From an uncultured Lachnospiraceae bacterium (GTDB lineage: Bacteria; Bacillota; Clostridia; Lachnospirales; Lachnospiraceae): a stretch of 64,000 nucleotides of DNA. Location of the stretch: the NCBI GenBank assembly GCA_910586015.1, contig CAJUGJ010000013.1:34106-98105 (forward strand). Reading direction: 5' to 3'. Position numbers and translations under genes: made by a program. Positions 52,815 to 61,102 of the stretch are shown piece by piece. The notes under the pieces were generated by a model that was not told the DNA's origin, searched no databases, and was given only the letters and a program-made list of their open reading frames with translations. Positions within the stretch are counted from its first letter, which is position 1, and each line of letters opens with the position of its first letter.

Positions 52815-54941
52815 ATGGAGCAGGAAGAATTAAAAAATAAAAAACAAATGTTGTTAGCATTTATGAAAGAAAATACGTATCGACCGATGAAATTAAAAGA
52901 ATTAGCAGGTTTTTTTCAGATTTCAAAACAGAATCGGGAAGAATTAAAACAAGTGATAAATTGTCTATTAGCAGAAGGAATGATTGCAGTGGATGAAAAA
53001 GGAAGATATCGAATAGAGGGATCTGAGAAAAAGAAAGGAACTTTTTGTGGTACTAGCCGTGGATTTGGATTTGTTTCCATAGAGGGAATGGAAGAAGATA
53101 TCTTTATTCCAGAAAGTGAAACAAATGGAGCACTAGACGGAGATATTGTACAAGTACTTTTATTAGAAGAGAGTACAGGACCTAGAAAAGAAGGAAAAGT
53201 TTTAGCAGTTTTAGAGAGAACTTGTAATGAGGTAGTTGGAACATTTGAGGCAAGAAAAAACTTTGGATTTGTAATTCCAGATAATTTAAAATTTGGGCGA
53301 GATATTTATATTGCAAAAGAGCATATATCGGGTGCAGTAGACGGTAGTAAGGTTGTTGTGAAATTAACAGATTATGGAGATTCTTCAAGGAATCCAGAAG
53401 GATATATAACCGAGATTTTAGGGCATATCAATGATCCAAAAAGTGATGTTTTATCAATTATAAAAGCTTCAGGAATTCCAACTGAGTTTCCAGAGGAAAT
53501 AGAAAAAATACTTCGTTTTGTTCCTTTAGAAGTTTCACAAAAAGAATGGGAAAACCGTTTGGATCTAAGAGATCTACTTACAGTAACGATTGATGGAGAA
53601 GATGCAAAGGATTTAGATGATGCAATAACTTTAACAAAGGAAAATGGAATTTATCATCTGGGTGTGCATATTGCAGATGTCACTCATTATGTCAAAGAAA
53701 ATTCTCCTCTCGATGAAGAGGCAAAAAAGAGAGGAACAAGTGTTTATCTGATTGATCGGGTTATTCCTATGTTACCACATCAACTTTCAAATGGAATTTG
53801 TTCTTTAAATGAAGGTTGTGACAGATTGGCATTAAGTTGTTTGATGGAAATTGACGAAAAGGGGACAGTATTAGGACATCAGATTGCAGAAACAGTAATT
53901 CGTGTAAATCGCAGAATGACTTATACCAGTGTTAAAAAGATTTTAGAAGATAAAGATCCAAAAGAATGTAAAAAGTATAAAGAGTTTGTTTCTACTTTTG
54001 AATGTATGGAAGAGCTTGCAGACTGTCTAAGACAAAAAAGAAGAAAAAGAGGTTCGATTGACTTTGATTTTCCAGAAAGTAAATTAAAATTGGATTCTAA
54101 TGGGAAACCAATAGAGATTGAACCATACGAAAGAAATAAAGCAACAAAAATTATTGAAGACTTTATGCTAATTACCAATGAAACAATAGCAGAAGATTTT
54201 TACTGGCAGGAACTTCCGTTTGTCTACCGCAGTCATGAACAGCCAGATTTAGAAAAAATTCAAAAACTTTCTGTTTTGATTAACAATTTTGGATATCATA
54301 TCCACACTGGAGGAGAAGAGATGCACCCAAAAGAACTTCAAAAACTTTTGGCAAAGATAGAGGACTCTCCAGAAGAAGCCTTAATTAGTCGTCTTACACT
54401 ACGTTCTATGAAACAGGCAAGATATACAACCGATTGTGTAGGACATTTTGGATTGGCAGCAAGATATTATTGTCATTTTACTTCCCCAATCAGACGATAT
54501 CCAGATCTACAAATTCATCGGATTATAAAAGAAAATTTACATGGAATGTTACAAGAAAAAAGAATTGGACATTATAACACTATTTTGCCTGAAGTTGCAA
54601 AACAATCTAGTCATACAGAACGACGTGCAGAAGAAGCAGAAAGAGAAGTAGAAAAATTAAAAAAAGTAGAATATATGAGTGAATTTTTAGGAGAAACATT
54701 TGAAGGAGTAATTTCTAGCGTAACTTCTTGGGGTATGTATGTAGAATTGCCTAATACAGTAGAAGGTATGATTCGAGTGGCAGACTTGACAGATGATTAT
54801 TATATTTTTGACGAAAATCACTATACTATGACCGGAGAACGAACAAGACGCTGTTATAAATTAGGACAAAAACTAAAGGTTATGGTTGCTGGAACAGATA
54901 AATTACTTCGAACAATTGATTTTCTGCCAGTAATCGAGTAA
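52815..54941 (+). CDS. rnr: Ribonuclease R
   Basis: A 3'-5' exoribonuclease that degrades structured RNA and non-stop mRNAs released by tmRNA; 708 residues. An N-terminal winged-helix segment is followed by cold-shock domains (GFGFVSIEGMEEDIFIPE). The RNB catalytic core has DGEDAKDLDDAIT, the metal-binding aspartates, and HFTSPIRRYPDLQIHR. A C-terminal S1 domain begins GVISSVTSWGMYVEL. ATG 52815 is chosen because TGGAGG lies 7 bases upstream. It is followed 41 bases later by smpB. Confidence 0.97.
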   Translation: MEQEELKNKKQMLLAFMKENTYRPMKLKELAGFFQISKQNREELKQVINCLLAEGMIAVDEKGRYRIEGSEKKKGTFCGTSRGFGFVSIEGMEEDIFIPESETNGALDGDIVQVLLLEESTGPRKEGKVLAVLERTCNEVVGTFEARKNFGFVIPDNLKFGRDIYIAKEHISGAVDGSKVVVKLTDYGDSSRNPEGYITEILGHINDPKSDVLSIIKASGIPTEFPEEIEKILRFVPLEVSQKEWENRLDLRDLLTVTIDGEDAKDLDDAITLTKENGIYHLGVHIADVTHYVKENSPLDEEAKKRGTSVYLIDRVIPMLPHQLSNGICSLNEGCDRLALSCLMEIDEKGTVLGHQIAETVIRVNRRMTYTSVKKILEDKDPKECKKYKEFVSTFECMEELADCLRQKRRKRGSIDFDFPESKLKLDSNGKPIEIEPYERNKATKIIEDFMLITNETIAEDFYWQELPFVYRSHEQPDLEKIQKLSVLINNFGYHIHTGGEEMHPKELQKLLAKIEDSPEEALISRLTLRSMKQARYTTDCVGHFGLAARYYCHFTSPIRRYPDLQIHRIIKENLHGMLQEKRIGHYNTILPEVAKQSSHTERRAEEAEREVEKLKKVEYMSEFLGETFEGVISSVTSWGMYVELPNTVEGMIRVADLTDDYYIFDENHYTMTGERTRRCYKLGQKLKVMVAGTDKLLRTIDFLPVIE

Positions 54942-54982
54942 AATAAAAGATAGGCAAGCAAAATTTATCAGGGGGACTTTCT

Positions 54983-55459
54983 ATGGCAAAAACATCTAAA
55001 GACAATGTACGTATGATAGCAAATAATAAAAAGGCTAGATTTGATTTTTTTATAGAAGAAACCTATGAAGCAGGGATTTCCTTACATGGAACGGAGGTGA
55101 AATCTCTGCGAATGGGAAAATGCAGTATTAAAGAAGCTTTTGTTCGAATTGAACAAGGAGAGGTATTTATTTATGGGATGCACATTAGCCCATATGAAAA
55201 AGGAAATATTTTTAACAAAGATCCCCTTCGAGTAAAAAAACTACTTTTGCATAGACAAGAGATCCATAAACTTTTAGGACAGATTAAACAAAAAGGATAT
55301 ACATTAGTACCTCTTATGGTCTATTTTAAAGGAAGTCTAGTTAAGATACAAATAGGCTTGGCAAGAGGAAAAAAGCTATATGATAAACGAGAAGATATTG
55401 CTAAAAAAGATCAAAGACGAGAAGCGGAAAAAAATTTTAAGGTAAAAAACTTATATTAA
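54983..55459 (+). CDS. smpB: SsrA-binding protein SmpB
   Basis: A 158-residue partner of tmRNA in trans-translation. NKKARFDFFIEETYEAGISL with GTEVKSLRMGKCSIKEAF forms the OB-fold RNA-binding core, and the basic tail from GKKLYDKREDIAKKD carries the helix that enters the decoding site. It has the ribosome binding site AGGGGG. The tmRNA gene lies 1.7 kb downstream on the opposite strand. Confidence 0.98.
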   Translation: MAKTSKDNVRMIANNKKARFDFFIEETYEAGISLHGTEVKSLRMGKCSIKEAFVRIEQGEVFIYGMHISPYEKGNIFNKDPLRVKKLLLHRQEIHKLLGQIKQKGYTLVPLMVYFKGSLVKIQIGLARGKKLYDKREDIAKKDQRREAEKNFKVKNLY

Positions 55460-55467
55460 ATGAAAAA

Positions 55468-55517
55468 GTGCTATATACATGATTGTATATAACATAAAAT
55501 ACAGCGCAGAAATGAGG
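55468..55517 (+). promoter_or_regulatory. GYRYAGARATGAGG leader element upstream of ppaC (copy D)
   Basis: TATATACA (55472-55479) and TGTATATA (55484-55491) form an 8-base-pair hairpin. GTGC just 5' of it can pair with GCGC (55504-55507) in the conserved GCGCAGAAATGAGG (55504-55517), which is also the ribosome binding site. The pairing here is nested, unlike copies A and B. Confidence 0.5.
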
Positions 55518-55522
55518 ATATT

Positions 55523-57169
55523 ATGAAAACCCATACGAAGAAAGTAATAGTGATAGGACATAAAAATCCCGACACAGATTCGATTTGTTCCGCAATTACC
55601 TATGCAGCGCTAAAGACCAAAATAACAGGAAAGGAATATGTTGCAAAGCGTGCAGGACAATTAAATCAAGAGACAGAATATGTATTACGTCGGTTTAAAG
55701 TCGCCGCCCCAGAATATATTGAAGATGTCAGAACACAGGTAAAGGATATTGAAATCAGAGAAACCGAAGGAGTCAATGAGTCTATTTCTTTAAAAAAGGC
55801 ATGGACTCTTATGAGAGAACAAAATGTTGTTACTCTTCCAATTATAAAAGAGGAAAATCTAGAAGGGTTAATTACGATTAATGATATTGCAATGTCATAT
55901 ATGGAAGTCTATGATAGTCATATTTTAGCTGATGCAAAAACACCCTATGAGAATATTTTAGAAACTTTAGAAGGAAAAATGTTAGTTGGAGATAAAACAG
56001 CAAGTTTTACAAAAGGAAAAGTCCTAATTGCGGCTGCAAATCCAGATCTGATGGAGGATTATATTGAAGAGCACGATTTGGTTATCTTAGGAAATCGATA
56101 TGAATCTCAACTTTGTGCTATTGAAATGAAAGCAGATTGCATTATTGTTTGTGAGGGAGCAAAAGTTTCTCTTACAATCCGAAAACTTGCAGAAGAGAGA
56201 GGATGTACCATTATCAGCACTCCACATGATACCTATTCTGTAGCACGTCTGATTAATCAGAGTATGCCAATCAGCCATTTTATGATCCGAAATAATCTGA
56301 TTATTTTTCGTACGGATGCGTTTGTAGAAGATATCAAAAATGTTATGGCAAAAAATAGAAATCGAGATTTTCCAATCCTAGATCACAGAGGAAAATATCG
56401 TGGAATGATTTCTCGAAGAAATCTGCTCAATATGCAGAGAAAACAAATTATTTTAGTAGATCATAATGAAAGAAGTCAGGCAGTAGATGGAATTGAAGAT
56501 GCAGAAATTTTAGAAATCATCGATCATCATAGATTAGGTACCATTGAAACAATGACACCAGTGTTTTTTAGAAATCAGCCACTTGGTTGTACTGCTACAA
56601 TTATTTATCAGATGTATCAGGAAAATGGAGTTTTTGTAGATTCTACAACAGCCGGATTATTATGTGCAGCAATTCTTTCTGATACATTGATGTATCGCTC
56701 TCCAACATGCACTCAGTTTGATAAAAAAGCAGCTGAAGAACTTGCAGAACTTGCAGGATTAAATGTAGAAAAATTTGCTTTAGAAATGTTTGAAGCTGCA
56801 AGTAATTTAAAGAGTAAGAGTGCAGAAGAAATTTTTTGTCAGGATTTTAAAAATTTTACTGCAGGAGAAATTCGTTTTGGAGTAGGACAGATAAGTTCTA
56901 TGAATAGGTTGGAATTATCTGAATTAAAAGAAAAGTTGATTCCTTATTTACAAAAGGCATATGAAGAACAAGAAACAGATATGATATTTTTTATGTTGAC
57001 CAATATTATAGAGGAATCTACAGAACTTCTCTATATAGGAAATGAGGCGACTGAGTTAATAGAACGAGCATTTCATGTAAAACAAATAAATGGAACATAT
57101 CAGTTAAATAAAGTAGTGTCAAGAAAAAAACAGCTTATTCCAGCACTAATGGGAGCAATGCAGCAATAA
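55523..57169 (+). CDS. ppaC: Manganese-dependent inorganic pyrophosphatase with CBS and DRTGG domains
   Basis: A family II pyrophosphatase, 548 residues, which removes pyrophosphate from biosynthesis. GHKNPDTDSICSAIT at the start and EIIDHHRLGTIE are the DHH-family metal motifs, and the C-terminal DHHA2 half follows. Between residues about 65 and 300 it carries CBS motifs and a DRTGG region, the regulatory insert that in related enzymes binds adenine nucleotides. ATGAGG precedes the ATG. Its last two codons form part of a 23-base-pair terminator palindrome. Confidence 0.92.
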   Translation: MKTHTKKVIVIGHKNPDTDSICSAITYAALKTKITGKEYVAKRAGQLNQETEYVLRRFKVAAPEYIEDVRTQVKDIEIRETEGVNESISLKKAWTLMREQNVVTLPIIKEENLEGLITINDIAMSYMEVYDSHILADAKTPYENILETLEGKMLVGDKTASFTKGKVLIAAANPDLMEDYIEEHDLVILGNRYESQLCAIEMKADCIIVCEGAKVSLTIRKLAEERGCTIISTPHDTYSVARLINQSMPISHFMIRNNLIIFRTDAFVEDIKNVMAKNRNRDFPILDHRGKYRGMISRRNLLNMQRKQIILVDHNERSQAVDGIEDAEILEIIDHHRLGTIETMTPVFFRNQPLGCTATIIYQMYQENGVFVDSTTAGLLCAAILSDTLMYRSPTCTQFDKKAAEELAELAGLNVEKFALEMFEAASNLKSKSAEEIFCQDFKNFTAGEIRFGVGQISSMNRLELSELKEKLIPYLQKAYEEQETDMIFFMLTNIIEESTELLYIGNEATELIERAFHVKQINGTYQLNKVVSRKKQLIPALMGAMQQ

Positions 57170-57207
57170 AGAAGGAGTGGTATAATACCACTCCTTCTTT
57201 ATTGCTG
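57161..57207. terminator. Bidirectional terminator, 23-base-pair perfect palindrome
   Basis: 57161-57183 and 57185-57207 are exact complements around one central A. The core GAAGGAGTGGTAT pairs with ATACCACTCCTTC, flanked by TTT on one side and AAA on the other. The left arm covers the last codons of ppaC including its stop. It serves ppaC and the convergent tmRNA gene. Confidence 0.93.
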
Positions 57208-57213
57208 TAAAAG

Positions 57214-57550
57214 TGGAGCTGAGGGGAATCGAACCCCTGTCCGAAAGCCAATCCACTGTTCTTCTACTATTATAGTCCATTCTTTGACATTCCCTCTACC
57301 GAACGAAAAAGGACATTCTTTCGGTTTTAGTAGCTTCATTCTTACGCCTATATACTCAAAGCTTTATATATATCGTTTCCTACAAAGTCGATGCCTGAGT
57401 TTAGTGTGTAGGTGCACTAAGTCAGACAGCTGCCATTAGGCAGCGAGTGCTAAATTATCTTCAGCGTTTAATTTTAAGTTTGCCATTTAACGCATTGCAT
57501 ACGAATAGCTTCACCAGCTTCAAAACCCCCGTCGAAACCAGTACAACCCC
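57214..57550 (-). ncRNA. ssrA: Transfer-messenger RNA (tmRNA)
   Basis: About 337 bases on the minus strand. The 5' end GGGGTTG pairs with the 3' CAGCTCC as the acceptor stem (two G-T pairs). The T-arm GGGGTTCGATTCCCC is near the 3' end. The tag frame begins after TGGCAAAC and reads ANLKLNAEDNLALAA then TAA, ending in the LAA proteolysis signal. CCA is not encoded, since CTTTT follows the discriminator A. A near-consensus promoter precedes it. It works with SmpB encoded 1.7 kb away. Ends are estimated by folding by eye and could be off by a few bases. Confidence 0.95.
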
Positions 57551-57578
57551 TGGTTTTTAATTTTAATTAGGTAGATTT

Positions 57579-57607
57579 ATTATATAGTACAGAAAATGGA
57601 TTGTCAA
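57579..57607 (-). promoter_or_regulatory. Promoter of ssrA
   Basis: On the minus strand TTGACA (57602-57607) and TATAAT (57579-57584), both perfect, with 17-base spacing, about 29 bases before the mature 5' end. Confidence 0.9.
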
Positions 57608-57692
57608 GTGGAAATAGACAGATGTATAAAATTAAAGAATTCGGAAAATCTTAGAAAGAGGAAATGAAAAATAAAAGAAAGGATAAGAAGAG

Positions 57693-58733
57693 ATGGGAAA
57701 AGAAAAGTTGTGTTTTTTTGATACGAAACCATATGATAAAGAATTTTTCGAAAATTATAATAAAGATTATGGATTTGAAATTCAATTCTTTGAAGAAAAA
57801 CTAAATTTTAGAACAGCAATTATGGCAGCAGGAAGTAAGGCAGTATGTGCATTTGTAAATGATACATTAGATAAGAGAGTAATGGATACTTTAGCGGAGT
57901 GTGGAGTGGAAGTTATTGGAATGAGATGTGCAGGCTATAATAATGTAGATTTTAAAGCGGCATTTGGAAGGATTCATATTGTACGAGTTCCAGCATATTC
58001 CCCTTATGCAGTTGCAGAGCACACAATGGGAATGTTATTAATGCTCAATCGAAAACTTCACCGGGCATATAACCGGACAAGAGAGTATAATTTTAGTTTA
58101 AACGGATTAACAGGATTTGATCTACATGGAAAAACAATTGGAATTATTGGAACAGGAAAGATAGGAAGGATATTTATAGATGTTTGTCTAGGTTTTGGAA
58201 TGAAAGTAGTTGCTTATGATCCCTATCCTGTACAGGGAAGCAATATTACTTATGTATCCCTAGAAGAACTTTGTAGAACATCGGACATCATTTCATTGCA
58301 CTGTCCACTTACAAAAGAAACCCATCATATTATTAATCCAGAAACTCTTGCTTGGATGAAAAAGGGAGTTTATATTATTAATACTTCTCGTGGAGCTTTG
58401 ATTGACAGTGAAGCCTTACTATCTGCTTTAAAATCAGGATTTATAGGAGCTGCTGGATTAGATGTATATGAGGAAGAAACAGACTTTTTCTATGAGGATG
58501 TTTCTAATCAAATCCTTCAGGATGATATTTTAGCTAGATTAATTTCCCTTCCTAATGTTTTAGTGACTTCCCATCAAGCATTTTTAACAAAAGAAGCGCT
58601 TGGCAATATTGCAGAAACTACATTAAAAAATTTAAAGGATTATTTTGACGGAAAACCATTAGAAAATGAAATTTGTTATCAATGTTCTAAAGATAATTCC
58701 TGTAAAAAAAATCATAAAGAACGTTGTTTTTAG
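57693..58733 (+). CDS. D-lactate dehydrogenase-type 2-hydroxyacid dehydrogenase
   Basis: A 346-residue NAD-dependent enzyme. The NAD site is GIIGTGKIGR; MRCAGYNNVD, VPAYSPYAVAEHTMGMLL, NTSRGALID and TSHQAFLTKEAL with the catalytic histidine match fermentative D-lactate dehydrogenase (LdhA). It likely reduces pyruvate to D-lactate, recycling NADH. The C-terminal tail has a cysteine-rich extension (CYQCSKDNSCKKNHKERC) not usual in LdhA, possibly a metal or redox site. AAAGGATAAG precedes the ATG. Confidence 0.88.
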   Translation: MGKEKLCFFDTKPYDKEFFENYNKDYGFEIQFFEEKLNFRTAIMAAGSKAVCAFVNDTLDKRVMDTLAECGVEVIGMRCAGYNNVDFKAAFGRIHIVRVPAYSPYAVAEHTMGMLLMLNRKLHRAYNRTREYNFSLNGLTGFDLHGKTIGIIGTGKIGRIFIDVCLGFGMKVVAYDPYPVQGSNITYVSLEELCRTSDIISLHCPLTKETHHIINPETLAWMKKGVYIINTSRGALIDSEALLSALKSGFIGAAGLDVYEEETDFFYEDVSNQILQDDILARLISLPNVLVTSHQAFLTKEALGNIAETTLKNLKDYFDGKPLENEICYQCSKDNSCKKNHKERCF

Positions 58734-58764
58734 ATAGAGAGTAAATTTAGGGAGAATAGAGTAA

Positions 58765-58793
58765 TTGAAATAAAAAAAAAAATATGGTACTAT
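58765..58793 (+). promoter_or_regulatory. Promoter of the PPIase lipoprotein gene
   Basis: TTGAAA (58765-58770) and TACTAT (58788-58793) with 17-base spacing across an A-rich spacer. Confidence 0.6.
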
Positions 58794-58871
58794 GAAAAGA
58801 ACAAAAAAGCAATGAAGTCTGAAAAGAAAGTTGATCTCATACAATAAGAAAAATAATTGGAGGAACAATAT

Positions 58872-59681
58872 ATGCAAAAAAAACGATGGATTGAAGTAGT
58901 ATTTATCTTATTATGCTTTGCTTTATTTGGATGTGGGAAGACAGAAAAAGAAGAGAAAGGAACTCAAAAGGATCCCTCTTTGCCAGATGCACAACCAAGT
59001 GAAGAACCGACATTAACACAAGACGCCTTAAAACAATATCAATTTCGTCTGCCACAGCAGGGGGATACAGTAGCAGAATTTGTTATTTCTGATTTTGGTT
59101 CAATTTTTGTAAAACTTTTTCCAGAAGATGCACCATTAGCTGTAGAAAATTTTGTAACTCATGCCAAAGAAGGATATTATGATGAAACTTCTTTCCATCG
59201 TATTATTGATGATTTTATGATTCAAGGAGGGATACCAAAGGAAAGTTCAAATGGGGGAGAAAGTATTTGGAAAGAGGCTTTTGAAGATGAATTTTCCAAG
59301 CAACTAAATCCATTTCGTGGGGCTTTGTGTATGGCAAATCATGGAGCAAATACAAATGGAAGTCAATTTTTTTTAGTACAGGCAGACGCGAATAGTATAA
59401 TGGAATTAAAGTATTTACTAGAAGAAGGACAGGATATGACTTTACAGGACTATTTGGAAAATCAATATGGTATTTTACTTTCTGATAAATTAATAGAGCA
59501 ATATATAACTTATGGTGGAACTCCATGGTTGACAGGATATCATACCGTATTTGGTCAAATTTTTGAAGGATTTGATGTTTTAGATAAAATTGCAGCAGTT
59601 CCTGTTTTTGGAGATCAGCCACTTGAGCCTGTAGTGATAGAAACGATTCGAATTATACAATGGGAAGTGAGTACAGAATAG
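58872..59681 (+). CDS. Cyclophilin-type peptidyl-prolyl isomerase lipoprotein
   Basis: A 269-residue lipoprotein. The signal peptide ends in the lipobox LFGC with Cys21, so it should be lipid-anchored on the outer membrane surface. After a Glu/Pro-rich linker the cyclophilin domain reads GYYDETSFHRIIDDFMIQGG, with the FHRI motif, then LCMANHGANTNGSQFF and FGQIFEGFDVLDKIA. An insert of about 45 residues lies between SQFF and FGQIF. It probably helps fold secreted proteins. ATG 58872 is chosen because TTGGAGG lies just upstream; the frame also opens at 58857. Confidence 0.92.
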   Translation: MQKKRWIEVVFILLCFALFGCGKTEKEEKGTQKDPSLPDAQPSEEPTLTQDALKQYQFRLPQQGDTVAEFVISDFGSIFVKLFPEDAPLAVENFVTHAKEGYYDETSFHRIIDDFMIQGGIPKESSNGGESIWKEAFEDEFSKQLNPFRGALCMANHGANTNGSQFFLVQADANSIMELKYLLEEGQDMTLQDYLENQYGILLSDKLIEQYITYGGTPWLTGYHTVFGQIFEGFDVLDKIAAVPVFGDQPLEPVVIETIRIIQWEVSTE

Positions 59682-59707
59682 AAAAAAGTGAAAGGGAAGA
59701 TAACAAA

Positions 59708-60262
59708 ATGGATAATCGATATGAAGTAGATGGCTTTTTATTTGAAATACCTACAGAGTACGAAAAGGCAAAGAAGGAGTATGAAGCAATTCGATATATT
59801 AAAACAAAAACAGATCTAGATAATACAGCAAATGTGGCAAAGTTATATAATAAACTTTTGGAAAAACAAAATTTTATTACACCAGTTGGTCTTTCTTTTT
59901 TAAAAGAATTGAGAACAAAACTTATACAATCTCAAATTATTACAGAAAATGATCTGCAAAAAATTGCAGTAAAAAGAGAAAGACCAAAACAGAGTAAGAG
60001 TTTAGAAGCTTTTCAACAGGCAGAGGATAAAAAGTATCAGTCACAAGTATTTTTACTCAATGCAAAACTAAGAAATACAAAATTAGTTTGTGGATTTTTA
60101 ATTGCTATTGTCATTGTTTTATTTGGATTGACTATCTATTTTCGTAGTAGTCCTACATATGATCAGGAAATGCAGATTCAAAATAAATATGCAGCATGGG
60201 AACAAGAATTGACACAGCGAGAGGAAGCATTGAGACAACGAGAAGAAGCACTCAAAAATTAA
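59708..60262 (+). CDS. Membrane protein with C-terminal coiled coil
   Basis: A 184-residue protein with one membrane helix (about 130-150, LVCGFLIAIVIVLFGLTIYF). The N-terminal cytoplasmic part is helical. The short outside tail ends in repeats (QELTQREEALRQREEALKN), a likely coiled coil. I do not recognise the family. ATG 59708 follows GAAAGGGAAGA; the frame opens earlier at 59660, inside the end of the PPIase gene, without a ribosome binding site. Probably in the same transcript as the PPIase gene. Confidence 0.65.
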   Translation: MDNRYEVDGFLFEIPTEYEKAKKEYEAIRYIKTKTDLDNTANVAKLYNKLLEKQNFITPVGLSFLKELRTKLIQSQIITENDLQKIAVKRERPKQSKSLEAFQQAEDKKYQSQVFLLNAKLRNTKLVCGFLIAIVIVLFGLTIYFRSSPTYDQEMQIQNKYAAWEQELTQREEALRQREEALKN

Positions 60263-60361
60263 ATTTTAACTACAAGTAGATGAAATAATTCATAAAATAT
60301 ACACAAAAATTTGATAAAATCTAATGAGTAGTTAAAGACAAAAAACAAAAAGGAGTGGAAA

Positions 60362-61036
60362 ATGGAACGATTAAAAATTCTTGTAGTCGATGACGAAAGC
60401 AGGATGAGAAAACTGGTGAAAGATTTTTTGTCACGCAGTAATTATGAAGTTTTAGAGGCGGAAAATGGAGAACAAGCAGTTGATTTATTTTTTGATGTAA
60501 AAGATATTGCTTTAATTATTTTAGATGTTATGATGCCAAAAATGGATGGATGGCAAGTGTGTAGAGAAATACGTAGAAATTCAAAAGTGCCAATTATTAT
60601 GTTAACAGCAAAAAGTGATGAAAAGGATGAATTACTAGGATTTGAACTTGGAGTAGACGAATACATATCAAAACCATTTAGTCCAAAGATCTTAGTAGCA
60701 AGAGTAGAAGCCATTTTACGCAGAGCAGGACAAACAGAAGAGGAATGTCTGTCAATTGGAGGAATTACTGTAGATAAAGCGGCTCATCAAGTAAAAATTG
60801 ATGAAAAGCCTGTGGAACTAAGTGTAAAAGAATTCGAGCTTTTGACTTATTTTATTATGAATCGTGGAGTTGCACTTTCCAGAGAAAAGATTTTAAATAA
60901 TGTTTGGAATTATGATTATTTTGGGGATGCGAGAACAATAGATACGCATGTTAAAAAGTTACGTAATAAGATGGGAGAAAAAGGAGAGTATATTAAAACA
61001 ATTTGGGGAATGGGTTATAAATTTGAAGTGAATTAG
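60362..61036 (+). CDS. OmpR/PhoB-family response regulator
   Basis: A 224-residue transcription factor. The receiver domain has VVDDESRMRKL at the start, the phosphorylated D55 in LIILDVMMP, MLTAKSDEKDE and YISKPFSP. The C-terminal winged helix reads VELSVKEFELLTYFIMNRG and IDTHVKKLRNKMGEKG, ending IKTIWGMGYKFEVN. AAAGGAG precedes the ATG. The paired histidine kinase starts 66 bases downstream. Targets unknown; the neighbouring lipoproteins suggest envelope control. Confidence 0.95.
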   Translation: MERLKILVVDDESRMRKLVKDFLSRSNYEVLEAENGEQAVDLFFDVKDIALIILDVMMPKMDGWQVCREIRRNSKVPIIMLTAKSDEKDELLGFELGVDEYISKPFSPKILVARVEAILRRAGQTEEECLSIGGITVDKAAHQVKIDEKPVELSVKEFELLTYFIMNRGVALSREKILNNVWNYDYFGDARTIDTHVKKLRNKMGEKGEYIKTIWGMGYKFEVN

Positions 61037-61060
61037 AATGAAAATGGAAATTTTTATTCT

Positions 61061-61096
61061 ATATACAATATTGCAAGATATTGCATAGAGATGAGG
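61061..61096 (+). promoter_or_regulatory. GYRYAGARATGAGG leader element upstream of the histidine kinase (copy E)
   Basis: CAATAT (61066-61071) and ATATTG (61078-61083) form a short hairpin immediately before CATAGAGATGAGG. Together with the preceding G this gives the conserved GCATAGAGATGAGG (61083-61096). ATGAGG is the ribosome binding site for the ATG at 61103. Confidence 0.45.
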
Positions 61097-61102
61097 CTAA
61101 AT

